Below are positions 60,980-64,000 of a stretch of DNA of 64,000 bases, one piece after another. Position 1 is the first letter of the stretch; each line of letters starts with the position of its first letter. The notes under the pieces were generated by a model, which worked only from the letters and a program-made list of their open reading frames with translations, made no database searches and was not told the DNA's origin. A program made the position numbers and the translations under genes. Location: contig MCGE01000010.1 of assembly GCA_002105175.1 (NCBI GenBank), forward strand, positions 1,240,001 to 1,304,000, written 5' to 3'. Source of the stretch: Absidia repens (lineage: Eukaryota > Mucoromycota > Mucoromycetes > Mucorales > Cunninghamellaceae).

Positions 60980-61539
60980 TTTGATTCAAGCAGTTATAAT
61001 AATGTAAGAGTAATAATAAGAAGAAAAACGGAAAGAAAAGTTTCCCAATGCGATTGCTTCATAAAAGAAAAAAAAGAAAAATTGAAACGCCGAACCCCTG
61101 CTTTTTTTTAACACATAGTCAAACAAACAATCATGCGTATAAAAAGGAAATTCTAGTGGCTTAATAATATAGTAATGAAATTATACAAATATTCAATATG
61201 TGGGCAGTATTCAGCAAGCTTGATGTAGCGAGCCAGTGTAGTATGACGAAAATTATCAGTTTAACAGTAATAAACTAAGACAACTACACTACACTGGTCT
61301 GACGACAATACTAACTCATATCTAAATGTGAGACGACCAGTGCTGAGTGGAGATTGGGCATCTTGCTGTATACAAAGTAAACGTAACATCAGGTAAGACA
61401 TGATGGTCTGGTCAAAAAGGGTATCATATCATACTCAATCCTATGCGAGGGAAATCCTATTTCTACATAAGTATCATAAAGTGCAGGAGGGTAAACTAAA
61501 CTTGGACGACTTTCTCCATGTTAAAGGTAGAAGAAAACC

Positions 61540-62786
61540 ACCAAGATGCCGATGTTGAACAGTAGTTGTTACTGTTGTGAGAAGAGAGCTGTCTATATGT
61601 TCACGATGTTTTATGGTCAAAAAAAGAGAGGTTTCCTTTCCTACATACATACGCCGAAAAAAAAAAATCGCTGAATAAGAGACAAAAAATATGTTTCAAA
61701 GCCCGCCCACGTGAAGCTTTATTGCCTACAACTTTTTTTTTATTTTGCCTCTCTTTCTTTCCATTTTCTTTTTTTCTTCACCATTTTGACTTATTTGAAG
61801 TTGTGATGAACTTGAATTAGTGTTCAGGATTAGGTTAGAAGGGGTTTCAGCTTAGGGATTACAAGATGCATGGGGAAACCATTCCATTTTGGATTCAAGA
61901 TTGAGCCACCATTTAGTTGGCTTTTTGAAACTTCCATTAACTTAATTTAGTGTTAGTTTATCATAGTTTCTATCTACATCTGAATAAAACATATTGTTTA
62001 TTTTTTTTACTACTGCTTCAATGAAAACTGTCCCATTAATCTTTCTCATGTCTAGCGCAATAGATACATTTTATATTATCATCGCTTCTCTTTATTAGTG
62101 CTGACCGTTGTGGTGCTCCATTAACAGATGTCCTTTTTGTCTTTCTCATGACATGTACAGTACTGTATATTAGCTCCCATTTTACGGTAGTTTTTTTAAA
62201 TTAGTGTTGACCATTCTCTGAACTCACATTAGTCTCCCTCATGCTTCCTCCCATTGATCCTTCTTTTTAATCCCCAAACTACATTGAACTCCTCCATTTA
62301 GTTTTAGTATGTCTTCAGTATATTTCAATAAATATATATCTTTTTGTTTATTCACTACCTTTTGACCCAGCGTATAATGGACAATGTTGTTATTGTAACT
62401 ATTTTGCAACTGTCCTACCAAACATTTGTTTTCTAATTTACCCACTATGACTACTTCCTTTTTTTTTCTCCAATGACGAGTGACCTGTTTGGCAGTCTTA
62501 TATCACTTACTATTAAAGATAGTCATAGTCCCTACTCGATCGATAATACAAATGAGACTAGGTCGCGCTGTGCGAGTAACTAACACTATAGAGCATTTTT
62601 TCACCGATGTCTTATTTATGACCCATTACTCCCCTTTGAGACATAAAGCGACTAGTTGATAGTGCTAGATCGCTTGATATCCAACAATAGTGTCCTGCTC
62701 GCTCTACCATTCATACAAATTAACAACCTAGCATCCACTAAACTGAACATCCTGTATATATCCAGCTCGTTATTTCTGTTTTCATT

Positions 62787-62830
<44 letters not shown>

Positions 62831-62840
62831 GCGCGCTGTA
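61540..62840 (+). repeat. Dispersed repeat copy R7 (long copy)
   Basis: A diverged core lies at 61823-61840 (GTTCAGGATTAGGTTAGAA-like), with GCCCGCCCACGTG near 61703 and GATGCATGGGGAAACC near 61866. The CATCTGAATAAAACATATTG block lies near 61976. The 3' end has CTCTACCATTCATACAAATT near 62702, matching R5, followed by a T40 tract and GCGCGCGCTGTACCATA. Confidence 0.75.
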
Positions 62841-62986
62841 CCATATTGAAGTCGTTAGTCGCAAGGATTGCAAAATATCAGGCGTTCAAGCTTATCAATG
62901 ACCACACTTCAACATGCAGTAGATCAAGTTTTCAAGGTTTTGAGAATACTTGAAATGTTTAAGTTACGCCCTTTCTGAAATGCATC

Positions 62987-63089
62987 TCACACATACACAC
63001 ATACACACATACACACATACACACATACACACATACACACATACACACATACACACATACACACATACACACATACACACATACACACA
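62987..63089. repeat. ACACACAT octamer microsatellite
   Basis: About twelve uninterrupted tandem copies of an 8-base unit (CACACATA) lie downstream of R7, about 160 nt beyond the 3' end of the COG3-like gene. Confidence 0.95.
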
Positions 63090-63249
63090 AACACTCAACC
63101 TCGCAAACAAGGGAAATCATTGATCAATTCACATAATAACGTATACAACAAAGGAAATCACGGTATATATATACATTTATTCAATTATAACATATAATAA
63201 TCTAATGGCGGGGGGGCGATAAAAACTAACCAAACTATTATTGAGAAAA

Positions 63250-64000
63250 TCAATGACCGGTAGCGGGTGATGGAGTACGTGTTGAGGAATCATTGATGAT
63301 ATGTGATATATATGTCGCCATTTCTTCAATAGACACCAAGGGTTTTTCCAAGGACTGAATCTTGCTACCATTTTCAGAGGTCACTGTTTGATAGAAGGTC
63401 TTGTAATAATCCATCACATTGATCTAAGAAGAAGCAAAAAAAAAAAAAAAAAAAAAATGTTGGTGTTCGTTTAGTAACCTAGTATACAGACATCTTTTCT
63501 ACGGCAATATCACTACTTACTTCAACTGGCTTCAGTAGAATTTGCTCCATTTTAACATCATTGATATATTCTTGTAATTTTTTAATCGTGTAGCGTAGAC
63601 GTTCGTCGGCTGCTTCTTGAAATTGTGCTACGGTTTGGTAGACCAGATCTATATATATATATATATATATATAATTCCAGATGATGAGCTAATCAGCATC
63701 ACGAGATGGCATTATTGAATACTTGCTTTTTTCCTAATTTACCTGAGGAGATGACGTTGCTCGAGGGATCTTCGTTATCATCACTTGATGTTTTTTTGGT
63801 GGAAAGCTAATGAGAAAATAAAAGGTCATTAGAAAAGAGGGTTGCTATTTACAAAATATTGTTATTTTTGTTGCCTACCTTAATCATAAAAGCGCTGAGA
63901 GGTTCAACAACTGCAATAATGGTGTCCTTCGTAAATTCTCCACACACTTTTTTCAGTTCCTGATCGATTTCCCGCCGTGAGTCGATATTGATGTTGACAA
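63250..64000 (-). CDS. COG3: Probable COG complex subunit 3, C-terminus (partial)
   Basis: C-terminal part of a protein running off the right edge. Exons 63879-64000 (open at the 5' side), 63743-63806, 63521-63648, 63250-63423 join in phase. The visible order is VNINIDSRREIDQELKKVCG, then FTKDTIIAVVEPLSAFMIK, LSTKKTSSDDNEDPSS, VYQTVAQFQEAADERLRYTI, INVMDYYKTFYQTVTSENG and the end RTPSPATGH. The pattern of an Asp-Gln-Glu-Leu helix, a Cys-containing helix, xxVxxPLxxF, and a final helix leading to YYKTFY resembles the C-terminus of Cog3/Sec34, which tethers intra-Golgi vesicles. This is recognition from memory of a helical family, so confidence is moderate. Exon phases are consistent and nothing is broken. 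Confidence 0.55.

Larger units (their letters stand above)
60980..63249. other. Intergenic: cytochrome c promoter, repeat R7, microsatellites
   Basis: 60980-61539 is the cytochrome c upstream region, with no gene seen. R7 occupies about 61540-62840. A T40 run (62789-62828) and an octamer microsatellite (62987-63089) follow before the 3' end of the COG3-like gene. Confidence 0.55.

Noticed and set aside
62987..63089. Regular short repeats that could suggest a CRISPR-like array
   Set aside because: A continuous 8-bp microsatellite with no spacers, in a eukaryotic genome.

Overview
This window is nuclear DNA from a filamentous fungus, most likely an early-diverging one of the Mucoromycota type. 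Genes are cut by many short introns (GTAAGN...YAG, mostly 50-180 nt). Intergenic DNA is AT-rich with long A/T homopolymers, promoters are pyrimidine-rich, and every protein I can place is eukaryotic and fungal in style. The phylum is inferred from gene style, not from a marker comparison. All multi-exon models below were built by hand from splice signals and phase continuity.

Layout. 0-7 kb: the start of a mitochondrial presequence protein (-), eIF2B-alpha (+) and a GAR-domain cytoskeletal protein (+). 8.6-10.5 kb: a Mid2-like wall-stress sensor (-). 10.8-11.6 kb: unresolved exon-like segments. 11.8-12.8 kb: uracil phosphoribosyltransferase (+). 14.5-22.5 kb: EDC3, a polyQ hypothetical protein and UTP4 (all -). 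25-34.5 kb: three paralogous seven-helix membrane proteins in tandem (all -), plus a decayed fourth fragment. 34.9-41.9 kb: a SEN1-type helicase (-). 42.8-51.2 kb: an acidic conserved protein, an Ariadne-type RBR ubiquitin ligase and glucose-6-phosphate dehydrogenase (all +). 53-61 kb: SWC4/DMAP1, an aquaglyceroporin and cytochrome c (all -). 63.2 kb to the right edge: a probable COG3 C-terminus (-).

Most genes are unrelated housekeeping functions: translation control, mRNA decapping, rRNA processing, transcription termination, ubiquitylation, pentose phosphate pathway, respiration and chromatin. No operon-like logic is expected. The striking locus is the seven-helix array. Its proteins share an exact extracellular pattern C-x4-C-x-C-D-[FW]-R-L-x4-C, a conserved transmembrane core and two short motifs in otherwise divergent cytoplasmic tails. 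I do not recognise this family; it may be an undescribed receptor-like group.

Two further patterns run through the window. First, a noncoding repeat of about 0.6-1.3 kb occurs seven times, always beside the 3' end of at least one gene and in all three convergent intergenic regions; two copies sit inside or beside the seven-helix array. Second, four conserved genes (UPRT, SEN1, G6PDH, cytochrome c) each carry a one-base frame break in a short homopolymer. Exon phase accounting supports a missing or extra base in each case, which points to assembly errors rather than four pseudogenes.
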